The notes under the pieces were generated by a model that ran no database searches, had not been told where the DNA came from, and worked only from the letters and a program-made list of their open reading frames with translations. Below, in pieces: positions 5,895 through 13,765 of a stretch of 14,698 nt of DNA. The stretch comes from Candidatus Ventricola intestinavium (lineage in GTDB: Bacteria > Bacillota > Clostridia > Christensenellales > Aristaeellaceae): assembly GCA_018715105.1 (NCBI GenBank), contig DVMG01000053.1:1-14698 (forward strand), given 5' to 3'. Within the stretch, counting starts at the first letter, position 1; every line of letters begins with the position of its first letter. The position numbers were made by a program, and so were the translations under genes.

Positions 5895-5949
5895 GCAGGC
5901 CAGCCTACGAAAACAACGCCGGCGCAGCGCCGGATGAAAGGATCGGAAT

Positions 5950-6894
5950 ATGACCCTCCAGCAGCTCAAATATGTCGTCGAGGTGGCCGATAAAGGCTCT
6001 ATCACCGAGGCAGCCAAATCCCTGTTTCTTTCCCAGCCAAGCCTCTCCGCTTCCATCCGGGATCTGGAAGAGGAGACAGGCACTACCCTCTTCATGCGCA
6101 ACAGCCGCGGCATCCTCCTTACGCCGGAAGGCGCCGAGTTTCTCGGCCACGCCCGGCAGGTGGTGCAGCAGGCCGCGCTGATCGAGGAAAAATACATCAC
6201 CCACGCGGCGGTCAAGCAGCGCTTTTCCGTCTCCACCCAGCATTACTCCTTTACATCCAGCGCCTTTGTGGAGTTGGTGCGCGCCTATGGCGGCGATGAC
6301 TACGAATTCACCCTGCGTGAAGGGAAAACGCACGACATCATTCAGGATGTCCGCACGCTGCGCAGCGAAATGGGCGTCCTTTATCTGTGCCATTTCAACG
6401 AGTCCGTCATCAGCAAGCTGCTGCGTGAGTCAAACCTCCTCTTTTCCGAGCTGTTTTCCGCCAATCCGCATATCTTTATCGGCCGGAACAATCCGCTTGC
6501 CGGCAGGGACAGCGTCACCCTGCATGATCTGGAGCCCCTTCCCTGCATCACCTACGAGCAGGGCGACCAGAATGCCCTGTATTTTTCCGAGGAAATTCTG
6601 CCCACGCTCAATCACAGAAAGAGCATCAAGGTCACGGACAAGGGCGCCATCATCGACCTGATGACCGGCACAGACGGCTACACCATCTCCTCCGGCATCT
6701 GCCCGGCTTTTCTGCGGGGCGACGACATCATCTCCATTCCCCTTGAAGTCGAGGAGGTGATCCGCATCGGCGTGATCACCCACCGGGATTCCCGCCCCAC
6801 CCCTCTGGGAGAGCGCTATCTGGAGATTCTGCACCGCATTGTCGACGGGGCTACGGCGCCCGATTCCCAGGCCATCCGTCCGGGCGGCGCGTAA
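5950..6894 (+). CDS. LysR-family transcriptional regulator, probable controller of metNIQ
   Basis: The 314-residue protein has the LysR N-terminal winged HTH: MTLQQLKYVVEVADKGSITE, then AAKSLFLSQPSLSASIRDLE and a second conserved stretch LFMRNSRGILLTPEG (residues 1-62). A linker helix follows, and from about residue 90 a periplasmic-binding-like effector domain that should sense a small ligand. AAAGGA lies 8 bases before the ATG at 5950. The gene is divergent from metNIQ, the classic arrangement in which a LysR protein controls its neighbour and itself. Repeated elements in the 228-base spacer fit its binding site. A role in sulfur amino acid control (like MetR, MtaR or CmbR) is inferred from the neighbour, not from diagnostic residues. 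The last 12 or so residues look non-conserved. It ends at a hairpin terminator. Confidence 0.9.
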   Translation: MTLQQLKYVVEVADKGSITEAAKSLFLSQPSLSASIRDLEEETGTTLFMRNSRGILLTPEGAEFLGHARQVVQQAALIEEKYITHAAVKQRFSVSTQHYSFTSSAFVELVRAYGGDDYEFTLREGKTHDIIQDVRTLRSEMGVLYLCHFNESVISKLLRESNLLFSELFSANPHIFIGRNNPLAGRDSVTLHDLEPLPCITYEQGDQNALYFSEEILPTLNHRKSIKVTDKGAIIDLMTGTDGYTISSGICPAFLRGDDIISIPLEVEEVIRIGVITHRDSRPTPLGERYLEILHRIVDGATAPDSQAIRPGGA

Positions 6895-6936
6895 AAGGGA
6901 TGCGTCCGGCGCGGACGCATCCCTGCTTCTCTTTTC
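6893..6936. terminator. Bidirectional terminator between lysR and the YibE/F gene
   Basis: A perfect 11-bp stem, GGGATGCGTCC (6897-6907) with GGACGCATCCC (6913-6923), has a 5-base loop. On the + strand a T-rich tail (TGCTTCTCTTTT) follows for lysR. On the - strand four T (6896-6893) follow at once for the convergent YibE/F gene, whose stop lies about 40 bases before the hairpin. Confidence 0.85.
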
Positions 6937-6965
6937 TGCCGTTCTTTGGAGCCGTTTCCGTTCTC

Positions 6966-8171
6966 TCAGGCGCTGATTTCCCGGAGAGCCGGTTCTTTCC
7001 CTTCCCCGGAATGTTCGCTTCCTATTCCCTGGGCTTCCCTCTCTCTGCGCGCGCTGGGCCTTGTGTAAAACCATGCGGCTGTCAGCGCAGAGAGCGGCGC
7101 AGCGGCCACCAGGCCAAAGCTTCCCACCAGCGTGTTGAGCAGCTGGCTGGCCACATACTTGAGGTTGATGATGTCAATGACCGGCGTACCCTGCCCCATG
7201 AAATACATGAGCATGGACAGGTAATTGCCCGAATAGGCGAGCATCAGTGTTGTGGTCATCGTGCCCAATGTATAGCGGCCGATGTTCACACCGCTACGAA
7301 GCAGCTCACGGAAGGAGATGTCCGTCTTATGGCGGCATATTTCCTCGCTGCTCGCAGCGATATCCATGGCCAGATCCATCAGCGCGCCCGAATTGGCGAT
7401 GAACATCATGCCGCAGAACAGCGACCGCGCGTCGATATCCATGTGGGCCTGGGAAATCAGCGGCACCAGGTAGGGCACGTCGCCCCCATCGAGTTTGAGC
7501 AGATCCGTCAGCGTGACGGCCAGCACGCATGTCACCAGCGTGCCCAGCAGGGAACCGAGAACCGCCACCAGCGTCTTTCTGGATAGGCCGCTGACCAGCA
7601 TGTCAATGATGACCGTCAGCACAATCACCGTGATAAACGCCGCGCCGATCGGGTTGATCCCCTCAATCAGCAGCGGAATCAGCAATTTCCACACGATGAT
7701 GACGCTCGCCACCAGCGACACCAGGGCGCCGAATCCGATGATGCCGCCGTAAAGGAGCAGCAGCGCGCTCAGCGCCAGCATGATGGCGGCCTCCGCCCCC
7801 GTCCGGTCATGATCAATCAACGTGACGGCGATGCCCTGCTCTCCGTCCTGCACCATGGCGTGCGCCACATCGCCGGGCGCAAAGAGCTTATCCTTGTCAA
7901 GCGCGGAGTTGAGATAATTGCTGGCCCACACGCTCTCCCCCTCATGCTCGCCGGAAAGCACCGTCACCCGGCAGCTCTGCACGCCGGAATACACGATGCC
8001 CAGGGGAAACAGCGCGTCGTTTTTCACCTCTTCAACCCGCACGCGTTCACGCGGAATTCGTGAAGACTCATTCTGATAGCGGTCCGGCAGCATGCAAAGA
8101 AGCGCGCAGACGGCGAGCATCACCACGCACAGGATGGCGCTGCTCCTCATACCCTGTCTTTTTTTCATCAT
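6966..8171 (-). CDS. YibE/F-family membrane protein
   Basis: The 401-residue protein starts with a signal-anchor helix (about residues 10-28). A soluble extracytoplasmic part (about 30-125) follows, with the family's GEHEGESVWASNYLN-type segment and a PGDVAHAMV motif. At least seven membrane helices come next. The highly conserved G-A-L-M-D-L-A-M-D-I-A-A-S-S-E-E-I segment (about 262-278) is the YibE/F hallmark. The function of the family is not established; transport has been suggested. The ATG at 8171 has AAGGGG 11 bases upstream, and a TTG one codon earlier has it 8 bases upstream; either is possible. The C-terminal 30 residues are charged and cytoplasmic. The gene follows the alkaline phosphatase on the same strand, but a terminator separates them, so expression may depend on read-through. 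Confidence 0.9.
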   Translation of the reverse strand: MMKKRQGMRSSAILCVVMLAVCALLCMLPDRYQNESSRIPRERVRVEEVKNDALFPLGIVYSGVQSCRVTVLSGEHEGESVWASNYLNSALDKDKLFAPGDVAHAMVQDGEQGIAVTLIDHDRTGAEAAIMLALSALLLLYGGIIGFGALVSLVASVIIVWKLLIPLLIEGINPIGAAFITVIVLTVIIDMLVSGLSRKTLVAVLGSLLGTLVTCVLAVTLTDLLKLDGGDVPYLVPLISQAHMDIDARSLFCGMMFIANSGALMDLAMDIAASSEEICRHKTDISFRELLRSGVNIGRYTLGTMTTTLMLAYSGNYLSMLMYFMGQGTPVIDIINLKYVASQLLNTLVGSFGLVAAAPLSALTAAWFYTRPSARREREAQGIGSEHSGEGKEPALREISA

Positions 8172-8198
8172 CAATGGGGGATCCCCTTCCCTTCGCGT

Positions 8199-8233
8199 AA
8201 AAAGCGGCCCGTCCGTCATCCGACGGGCGGGCC
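8199..8233 (-). terminator. Terminator between the alkaline phosphatase and YibE/F genes
   Basis: On the - strand GGCCCG and CCGTC pair with GACGG and CGGGCC around a GGAT loop, with a single C/A mismatch between the two helices. A run of five T (8203-8199) follows. It begins 16 bases after the phosphatase stop and ends about 28 bases before the YibE/F start. Confidence 0.85.
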
Positions 8234-8249
8234 TGACAAGGGCCTCTTC

Positions 8250-9716
8250 TTACAGGCTCAGGCCCATGGCATCCATCGTCTTGGTAAAGATGTCGGTGTT
8301 GTCATACAGGCCGGAGAAGTTCTCCGCGCCCACGCCCTGTGCATAGACCGGAATCTGCAGCCCGGTGTGTGCATAGGAGGTGTAGGACAGGCCGGCCTTG
8401 TTGTTGATGATGTGGCTGACCGCCATGGAAAGCGGCTCATATCCGCCGTAGAGGAACGCTTCCTCTTCCCCGATGACACGCTCCTCTTCTTCCAGCATGC
8501 TCAGCTCATAGGCGGACTTGAGGGCATCCAGATCCGCCTCGGTGAGGGTCAGATCCTGATCCGGCGTGGTGGTCAGGCCGTAATAGGCCTCAATCTCAGC
8601 CAGCGCGTCTTCAAACGTCGCCTTGTCCTCGCGCATCTGGGCAATCACGCTGTCAAACTCGGTGAAGGAGATCGTCTGGTTGGTCAGGTAGCCAAAGTGC
8701 GTGTCATAAGCCGTGGTGGCAAAGCCAATGGTCATGCCGCCGGTCTCATGATCCGCGGTGACAATGATCAGGGTCTCCTGCGGATGCTCCTGGGCGAAGT
8801 CGACCGCCACCTGCACCGCGTCGCTGAAGGCGATGGTCTCGTGGATGGAGGTTGCCGCGTCGTTGGCATGGCCGGACCAGTCGATCTTGCCGCCCTCGCA
8901 CATCATGAAGAAGCCGTTTTCGTTATCAAGCACCTGGATGCCGGCCCGCACATAATCGGCAAGCGCCAGGATGTCCTCGCCCGCCTCATTCCGGCGAATG
9001 CGGTCGATCTCGTAGTGAATGGACTGGGAATCCGCAGTGTTGGGATCGATGGCCAGCACGCGGCCGGAATCGGCGTTGAGAGCGCGGATTTCCTCGTTGG
9101 TGTTGGCCAGCGTCCATCCGTTGGCTTCGGCGATCTCAAAGAGATCCTCCTGCTCCCCATCGCTTCCCTTCGGCGTCAGGAAGGAACCTCCGGCCAGGTA
9201 ATCAAGCGTTTCACCGGTCAGGCCCTGCACAGCGATGTCATAATACTGGCTGCGGGACGGCACCTTGGCATAGTAAGCCGCCGGAGTCGCGTGATCAAGC
9301 GACACACTGGTGATGACGCCAACCTTCTTGCCCGCTTCTTTGGCGTATTCGCTGACGAGCTTGAAGCTGTTCTTCAGATCGATATCGTAGTTGATGACGC
9401 CGGAGAGCGTCTTCTGCCCGGAAGCCATGCTCGTGGCGGTGGACGCAGAATCGGGGCAGAAGGACGAAGCGTCGTAGGTGGTCACAAGGCCCAGCGCTTC
9501 AAATTCGGTAAAGCTCAGCTGTTCCGGCACCGGGATGGCCGAATCCGGGTTCTTGGTGGCGCCCAGGTAATACTGGGTGGCCGTCACCTGCGGGTTGCCC
9601 ATGCCGTCTCCAATAAACATGAACACATACTTCGGCACGGCGGCCTCTTCCGCCAGGGCGACGGTGCTCAGCGCCATCACGAGCGCCAGAGCAAGCAGGA
9701 GCAGTTTCTTCATCAT
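8250..9716 (-). CDS. phoA: Secreted alkaline phosphatase (PhoA family)
   Basis: The 488-residue enzyme releases phosphate from phosphomonoesters outside the cell. Residues 1-22 are a signal peptide (MMKK, a long Leu/Ala core, cleavage after ALA). The metal-binding FIGDGMGNPQ starts near residue 34. The nucleophile is Ser90 in PDSASTATSMASG; SLDHATPAAYYA is typical of the family, and GGKIDWSGHANDA (about 275-287) and TADHETGG (about 319-326) supply further Zn/Mg ligands. The C-terminal HTG-x-x-I-P-V-Y-A-x-G segment (near 449) gives the last zinc histidine. All active-site residues I can check are present. The start at 9716 is 7 bases after GGGAG; the next codon is also ATG. There is no lipobox or membrane anchor, so it is released or held by the wall. 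It has its own terminator and a possible promoter. Confidence 0.95.
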   Translation of the reverse strand: MMKKLLLLALALVMALSTVALAEEAAVPKYVFMFIGDGMGNPQVTATQYYLGATKNPDSAIPVPEQLSFTEFEALGLVTTYDASSFCPDSASTATSMASGQKTLSGVINYDIDLKNSFKLVSEYAKEAGKKVGVITSVSLDHATPAAYYAKVPSRSQYYDIAVQGLTGETLDYLAGGSFLTPKGSDGEQEDLFEIAEANGWTLANTNEEIRALNADSGRVLAIDPNTADSQSIHYEIDRIRRNEAGEDILALADYVRAGIQVLDNENGFFMMCEGGKIDWSGHANDAATSIHETIAFSDAVQVAVDFAQEHPQETLIIVTADHETGGMTIGFATTAYDTHFGYLTNQTISFTEFDSVIAQMREDKATFEDALAEIEAYYGLTTTPDQDLTLTEADLDALKSAYELSMLEEEERVIGEEEAFLYGGYEPLSMAVSHIINNKAGLSYTSYAHTGLQIPVYAQGVGAENFSGLYDNTDIFTKTMDAMGLSL

Positions 9717-9758
9717 CTTTTCTCTCCCTTTTTCCTGTTTTCCTTGGGTACGTGCATG

Positions 9759-9764
9759 AGTATA
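9759..9764 (-). promoter_or_regulatory. Possible -10 box of the alkaline phosphatase gene
   Basis: TATACT on the - strand lies about 43 bases before the start codon, downstream of two hairpins. No good -35 box is found 16-18 bp upstream (GCCTGT at 17 bp). A single TTAACA (9779-9774) lies 9 bp upstream; it resembles one Bacillus PhoP half-site but is not repeated at the spacing I would expect. An activator-dependent promoter is possible. Confidence 0.35.
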
Positions 9765-9777
9765 CCCGGCGGATGTT

Positions 9778-9799
9778 AAAAACAGGCGGAACGCCGCCT
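9778..9799 (-). terminator. Second hairpin terminator upstream of the phosphatase gene
   Basis: On the - strand AGGCGG (9799-9794) pairs with CCGCCT (9789-9784) around a CGTT tetraloop; G and five T follow. It lies just after the terminator at 9811-9852 and may act as a back-up stop that insulates the phosphatase gene from the polysaccharide operon. Confidence 0.6.
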
Positions 9800-9810
9800 T
9801 TAAAACGGGT

Positions 9811-9852
9811 AAAAAAATACGCATTTCTTTCCCTCTTTGAAAAGAATGCGTA
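9811..9852 (-). terminator. Terminator of the polysaccharide operon
   Basis: On the - strand a 14-bp stem with two mismatches is capped by the perfect arms TACGCATT (9852-9845) and AATGCGTA (9825-9818) and has a 7-base loop. It is followed by an uninterrupted run of seven T (9817-9811). It lies 65 bases after the stop of the last operon gene. Confidence 0.85.
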
Positions 9853-9916
9853 AAGAGGCTTAAATTCACGTCAAACCGGGCATCCGGCGGCTTCCCGTTC
9901 TCCCGCCTGTCTTCGT

Positions 9917-10975
9917 CTACCTTTTCTCATCGATGCCGTATCGCCCCAAATCCCAGTAAAACTCCGTTGCAAACGGTTTGCCGCGCAGGGTGCTGATAAA
10001 CTGCGTAGCCATGGTTTTTCCCGCGATCAGGTGATCGCACTGCGCCAGCAGCGCGATGGAAGCGAAGTAATACAGCCCATTCATCTTCCTGTCCACCCGC
10101 TTTTTGCCAAACGCCTCGGCCACGGATTCCCCCTTCCCGGTCGTCAGGCGCGGGCAGTCGATGCAGATGATTTTTTGCGCATACCGCGCGCGCAGCGCGG
10201 CGAGGATGCTTTCATCCTCCGTCGCCACAAAGATGCGGTCGATCCGGCACGTGGCCAGCAGCTCGTCCACTTTGCCGGCGATCTGTTCAACCGACGGCTG
10301 AATCTGATGGCCATACGGGTGCTTTGAAAAATAATCCGTTCCCCGGCACAGCAGGCCCAGCGTGCATTCCCCCGGCGTGAACAGGCTGCGGTGCTGCTCC
10401 TTGATAAATGCATCCGCCTCCTCGCTCAGGACGAAGTATTTTTCATACAGCGCCCTGACCCGCTCAAAGTGCCGGGCACGATTCTCCCCATACACCCAGT
10501 CCTTCACCGCCGTCACCTCGCGGTAGCAGCGTTTCTGCGCGCGGGTAAAGTCATACGGGCAGTCCAGCCGGTTGACGATGTAAAGTTCCCGTGCCCGATA
10601 GGCTTCCTCAAGCGTCATGCCTGCCGGCTGGCGGTAAAAGTATTCAAAGGCATTGACCTTGCCGACCCACTCGTCCTCCAGATAGAGGTTTTCGACATTC
10701 TGCATGTCAATCACGGGAATATAGCCCATGCGGTCAGCAAAATCCACCCAGCGCAGGAAGGCCAGCATATCGCAGAATATCCCCGTGCCCTGCATCGTAA
10801 TCCCGGAGATGAGGAGCACGGGCCTGTCCGTCTCAATCCGCTCTGCCTCCGGTGCGCGCAGCGGATCAAGCCGTGCGCGCAGCTGCAAATAATACCGCTT
10901 CTGCACCGCTGACGGCCGGTTCACCACGCGGTTGACCACACGCCGGGCGGCGCCTGCAATCCGGCTCATCGCCAT
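9917..10975 (-). CDS. Fucosyltransferase-like glycosyltransferase (GT-B type)
   Basis: The 352-residue protein has no signal peptide. A basic N-terminus (residues 1-37) may lie against the membrane. LLCRGTDYFSKHPYGHQIQPS (about 208-228) followed by RIFVATEDESI (247-257) is a combination I recall from proteins of clostridial surface-glycan clusters that resemble fucosyltransferases of the O-fucosyltransferase/GT11 type. There the Arg of such a motif contacts the nucleotide sugar. YYFASIALLAQCDHLIAGKTM (302-322) would form part of the C-terminal Rossmann-like domain. The donor and acceptor cannot be read from sequence. The ATG at 10975 has GAGGG 4 bases upstream; the ATG at 10969 is 10 bases away and equally possible. 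It is the last gene of the operon, 77 bases after the CHAP gene and before a terminator. Confidence 0.7.
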   Translation of the reverse strand: MAMSRIAGAARRVVNRVVNRPSAVQKRYYLQLRARLDPLRAPEAERIETDRPVLLISGITMQGTGIFCDMLAFLRWVDFADRMGYIPVIDMQNVENLYLEDEWVGKVNAFEYFYRQPAGMTLEEAYRARELYIVNRLDCPYDFTRAQKRCYREVTAVKDWVYGENRARHFERVRALYEKYFVLSEEADAFIKEQHRSLFTPGECTLGLLCRGTDYFSKHPYGHQIQPSVEQIAGKVDELLATCRIDRIFVATEDESILAALRARYAQKIICIDCPRLTTGKGESVAEAFGKKRVDRKMNGLYYFASIALLAQCDHLIAGKTMATQFISTLRGKPFATEFYWDLGRYGIDEKR

Positions 10976-11052
10976 GTTTCCCTCTTTTCCGGTCCTTCGT
11001 TCCTGTTCTCGTTCGTCCATGCCGGCCGATCCAAATCTCAAGGCCCGCAGCT

Positions 11053-11817
11053 TTACCACGTTGCGCAGAACCCGGTCACATACCAGGTATCCTTCTGCAG
11101 CGTATACTGGCAGTTTTCCCGCGTTATCTCTTCCTGCGGCACCACGGACATGTTGTGATACATCTGCCTGGGCGATGCGTCGTAACGATAGTTAAGGCGC
11201 CGCACGCTGGAATTGAGGTTCCCCTCGATCGTCGTCAGCTCGTAGACGTCCTCCCCCACCGGCGTCACGCTTTCCACAATGGCAATGTGCGTGTACGGCG
11301 TAGAGCCGCGCACCCCGTAAATCACCAGGTATCCGGGGCGCGGCACGGCCCCCTGCGTGCCGTCAAGCCAGCGGCCATGCTCCTCAAAGGCCAGATACAC
11401 ATTGCCCACGCGCCCTTCCATGGCAGAGATGCAGTCTCCCGGCGCGACATCCGTCTCCTGCCTATAGCGGATGAGCTGCATGCCGCTGTGATAGGCGCAA
11501 TACAGCTGGAAGACCGAACACCAGCCAATCTCCCGCTCATCCTGATAATACCAATGGGTATATTGATTATTCTTGGGCAGTTTTTCCCAGCCGTTTTCCT
11601 CCAGCTCTGCCCGCGCGGTCAGCACAAAGTTGCGCGCCTGCAGCGGCATCTCCTCGGGAAACGTGAGATCATAGGTCTCAAGCTCACCCTCCCTCTGCGT
11701 CTTGATGGCAGGCGGAGGGGTTTCCATGTTTACAGGCGCAATGTCCGCCCATGCTCCCGAAGCAGCGGCGATCAGGGCAAGCGCCAGCGCGGCCGCACGC
11801 ACCGTGAATCCTTTCAT
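11053..11817 (-). CDS. Secreted CHAP-domain protein (probable cell-wall hydrolase)
   Basis: The 254-residue protein has a type I signal peptide (residues 1-24, cleavage after AWA). A linker with several prolines follows, then a C-terminal CHAP-like (NlpC/P60-clan) domain. The likely catalytic Cys100 is in IGWCSVFQLYCAYHSG, the His177 in PYTHIAIVESV, and a third polar residue (Glu198 or Asn200) in TTIEGN, the usual order Cys-His-Glu/Asn. The segments PGDCISAMEG and PGYLVIYG are typical of the fold. Such enzymes cut peptidoglycan peptides or amide bonds. GGAG lies 6 bases before the ATG at 11817. The gene follows the debranching-like gene by 35 bases and precedes the glycosyltransferase, so it belongs to the surface polysaccharide operon. 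There is no wall-binding domain, and the substrate is inferred from the family. Confidence 0.8.
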   Translation of the reverse strand: MKGFTVRAAALALALIAAASGAWADIAPVNMETPPPAIKTQREGELETYDLTFPEEMPLQARNFVLTARAELEENGWEKLPKNNQYTHWYYQDEREIGWCSVFQLYCAYHSGMQLIRYRQETDVAPGDCISAMEGRVGNVYLAFEEHGRWLDGTQGAVPRPGYLVIYGVRGSTPYTHIAIVESVTPVGEDVYELTTIEGNLNSSVRRLNYRYDASPRQMYHNMSVVPQEEITRENCQYTLQKDTWYVTGFCATW

Positions 11818-11852
11818 TCCGATCTCCTCTCCCGTTTGGGTGGGGGCACGCA

Positions 11853-13682
11853 TCAGTCCCCCATCACCAGGGTCTGCTCTTGATCAAGGGGCAGGCGCTT
11901 TTCTTCCCCGTCGATCACGACGGCCACCTGCCAACCCGCCGCATCCGTGCGCAGGGTGTAGCGCGCCTGGCTGGGGGAGATGCGCTCGCTGCGCACGTCA
12001 AAGCATGCCTCGCCCACGCGCAGGCGCTCGATCTCCCATCCTTCCCAGCCGATGGGGGTATGGGGCGTCCATGTGATCAGCCGCGCTCCCGCGTCCGGAG
12101 CGATGCCGAACAGGCAGCGGACCAGCGGCCACACAAAGCCCGCCGCCGCCCTGGCCTCCAGCAGCACGCCGGGCGCCGCATCCTCCATGCGCAGGGAGCC
12201 GGGCAGGCCGGGGCACTCCCTGGCCGCCATCTGCGAAAGGCAGCCGATCATCTGTTCCACATGTCCGCGGCGCCCGTGCCACATGGCGGCCACGCCGGGC
12301 GCTGCATCCGGCGCCAGGGGCTTCTCCTCCCAAGGCGGCAAAGCAGCCAGCACATCCAGCATCGGCCCCGCATCTTCTCCCGTCATGCGCAGAATATAGG
12401 CCTGCCCCTCGACCGCACGCCGCACATCGGGCAGGATCTCTTCACGAACATCCTCAAAGCCGTGCGTGCTTCGCTGCAGGTAACGGATGCACAGGCCGGT
12501 CATGGGCAGCATCTCGGCCGCAAAGGCCCGATCGCCGCTCCAGAGCAGGGTCTGGTGCACAAGCGCGACAAACTGCGCGCTTTCCTTTACACCGCCTGCC
12601 TGCGTCACCCGGCCGCCGAGCGACACGCCGCGCGCCACCCGGCCGGGCGCAAGCTGCGCCTGCTCACTCACGCGCACGAGGGTGCGCAGCATTTCCATCA
12701 CCTGGGGCACGCCGCCCTGCGGCAGCAGCGCGCCCAGTGCCTGGGCCCAGCGGTCCCCATAGAGGACAGGATGCTCCGGCAGATCGGCGCACAGCGCTAT
12801 GCCGCCGCGCGGCAGCGCGCGCGTAAGCCAGTCCGTATAGGCCTTCGCCCAGTTAAAGCACCGCATGATTCCTTCATCCGGCAGGGAAACCTCGCTGAGC
12901 ACCAGCCGCGCGGCCATGCGCGTCTGCTTGCACGCCTCCATCTGCTGCGCATCCCGGCGCAGCCGCTCCAGCGCTTCCTCGGCCCTGGAACGCGAGGGGA
13001 AGCCGCCGGCCACAAACAGGCGCATCACGGCCTGTCCCCCGGGCGCCATGCGCAGGCGGTAAAAGAGCCTGCCGTTGATGCCCTTGCCCTGCGTGTTGCC
13101 AAAGCCGTAGACCGTCTGCGGCAGATCAGCCTGCAAAACGCGGCAGGAATCTTCCGCGCCCCACACGGCATGCCACGGATTTCGGCTGTCGCGCGCATAA
13201 AACGCCTGCGTGTTTTCATCGTATTCTCCCACGTCCCGGCCCAGCTCCAGGCCGTCTTCCCCGCGCGCGGCGGCGACGGTGAGGATGTCTGTTCGCACGG
13301 TAAAGGAGACCTCGGCCATACGCGGGGTCTGTTTGAGGTTTTCAAGCGTCAGCTCGATGACGCAGCCGCTCACCCCATCCGGGATAAACTGGCGGCGCAC
13401 CACGTGCAGCTGTTCCTGCTGCATGCGGTAGTGAAAGGCCGTCGCTGTGGGGCTGATTTCACAGGCGTCCGCGCTGACAAGCGGCACATCGTCGATGGCC
13501 AGAAAAAAGCCATCGCAGACCTTCTGTTCTCCGGCCCACAGGCCGCCCATCTCGCCCGGCACAGCATATCCCATATCCGGGAAAAGCCCATTCTGCGCGC
13601 CGATGAGCACCGCCGCGCTGCCCGCTGTCACGGCGGGGGATTCCAGGTGATCATACCGGTAAATTCTGTATGCATCCGGCAT
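11853..13682 (-). CDS. Glycogen-debranching-like glycoside hydrolase (alpha/alpha-toroid)
   Basis: The 609-residue protein has no signal peptide, so it should be cytoplasmic. Residues 1-240 look like a beta-rich domain. From about 265 onward the sequence resembles the (alpha/alpha)6 catalytic domain of amylo-alpha-1,6-glucosidase / glycogen debranching proteins. FNWAKAYTDWL (276-286) is followed by GGIALCADLPEHPVLYGDRWA (293-313), where Asp310 aligns with the Asp of the family's YPWFxWGRD motif. GGVKESAQFVALVHQTLLWSGDRAF matches the later helix pair. The full catalytic set cannot be confirmed by eye. GGGAGG lies 7 bases before the ATG at 13682. It sits inside a surface polysaccharide operon, 83 bases after the sugar transferase and 35 before the CHAP gene. 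This is an odd place for a glycogen enzyme, so a glycan of the surface polymer is a possible substrate. Confidence 0.7.
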   Translation of the reverse strand: MPDAYRIYRYDHLESPAVTAGSAAVLIGAQNGLFPDMGYAVPGEMGGLWAGEQKVCDGFFLAIDDVPLVSADACEISPTATAFHYRMQQEQLHVVRRQFIPDGVSGCVIELTLENLKQTPRMAEVSFTVRTDILTVAAARGEDGLELGRDVGEYDENTQAFYARDSRNPWHAVWGAEDSCRVLQADLPQTVYGFGNTQGKGINGRLFYRLRMAPGGQAVMRLFVAGGFPSRSRAEEALERLRRDAQQMEACKQTRMAARLVLSEVSLPDEGIMRCFNWAKAYTDWLTRALPRGGIALCADLPEHPVLYGDRWAQALGALLPQGGVPQVMEMLRTLVRVSEQAQLAPGRVARGVSLGGRVTQAGGVKESAQFVALVHQTLLWSGDRAFAAEMLPMTGLCIRYLQRSTHGFEDVREEILPDVRRAVEGQAYILRMTGEDAGPMLDVLAALPPWEEKPLAPDAAPGVAAMWHGRRGHVEQMIGCLSQMAARECPGLPGSLRMEDAAPGVLLEARAAAGFVWPLVRCLFGIAPDAGARLITWTPHTPIGWEGWEIERLRVGEACFDVRSERISPSQARYTLRTDAAGWQVAVVIDGEEKRLPLDQEQTLVMGD

Positions 13683-13765
13683 AAGCGTTCCTCCCTGCTG
13701 TTGCTTCCTGGTCTTTGTCGGTCTTCTCAAACCCTCGTTTTGTCCGTCCTTCTGAATTCTTCGCC

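Noticed and set aside
8367..9779. A 470-codon open frame on the + strand
   Set aside because: It lies opposite the alkaline phosphatase gene, whose full set of active-site motifs shows that strand is the coding one.
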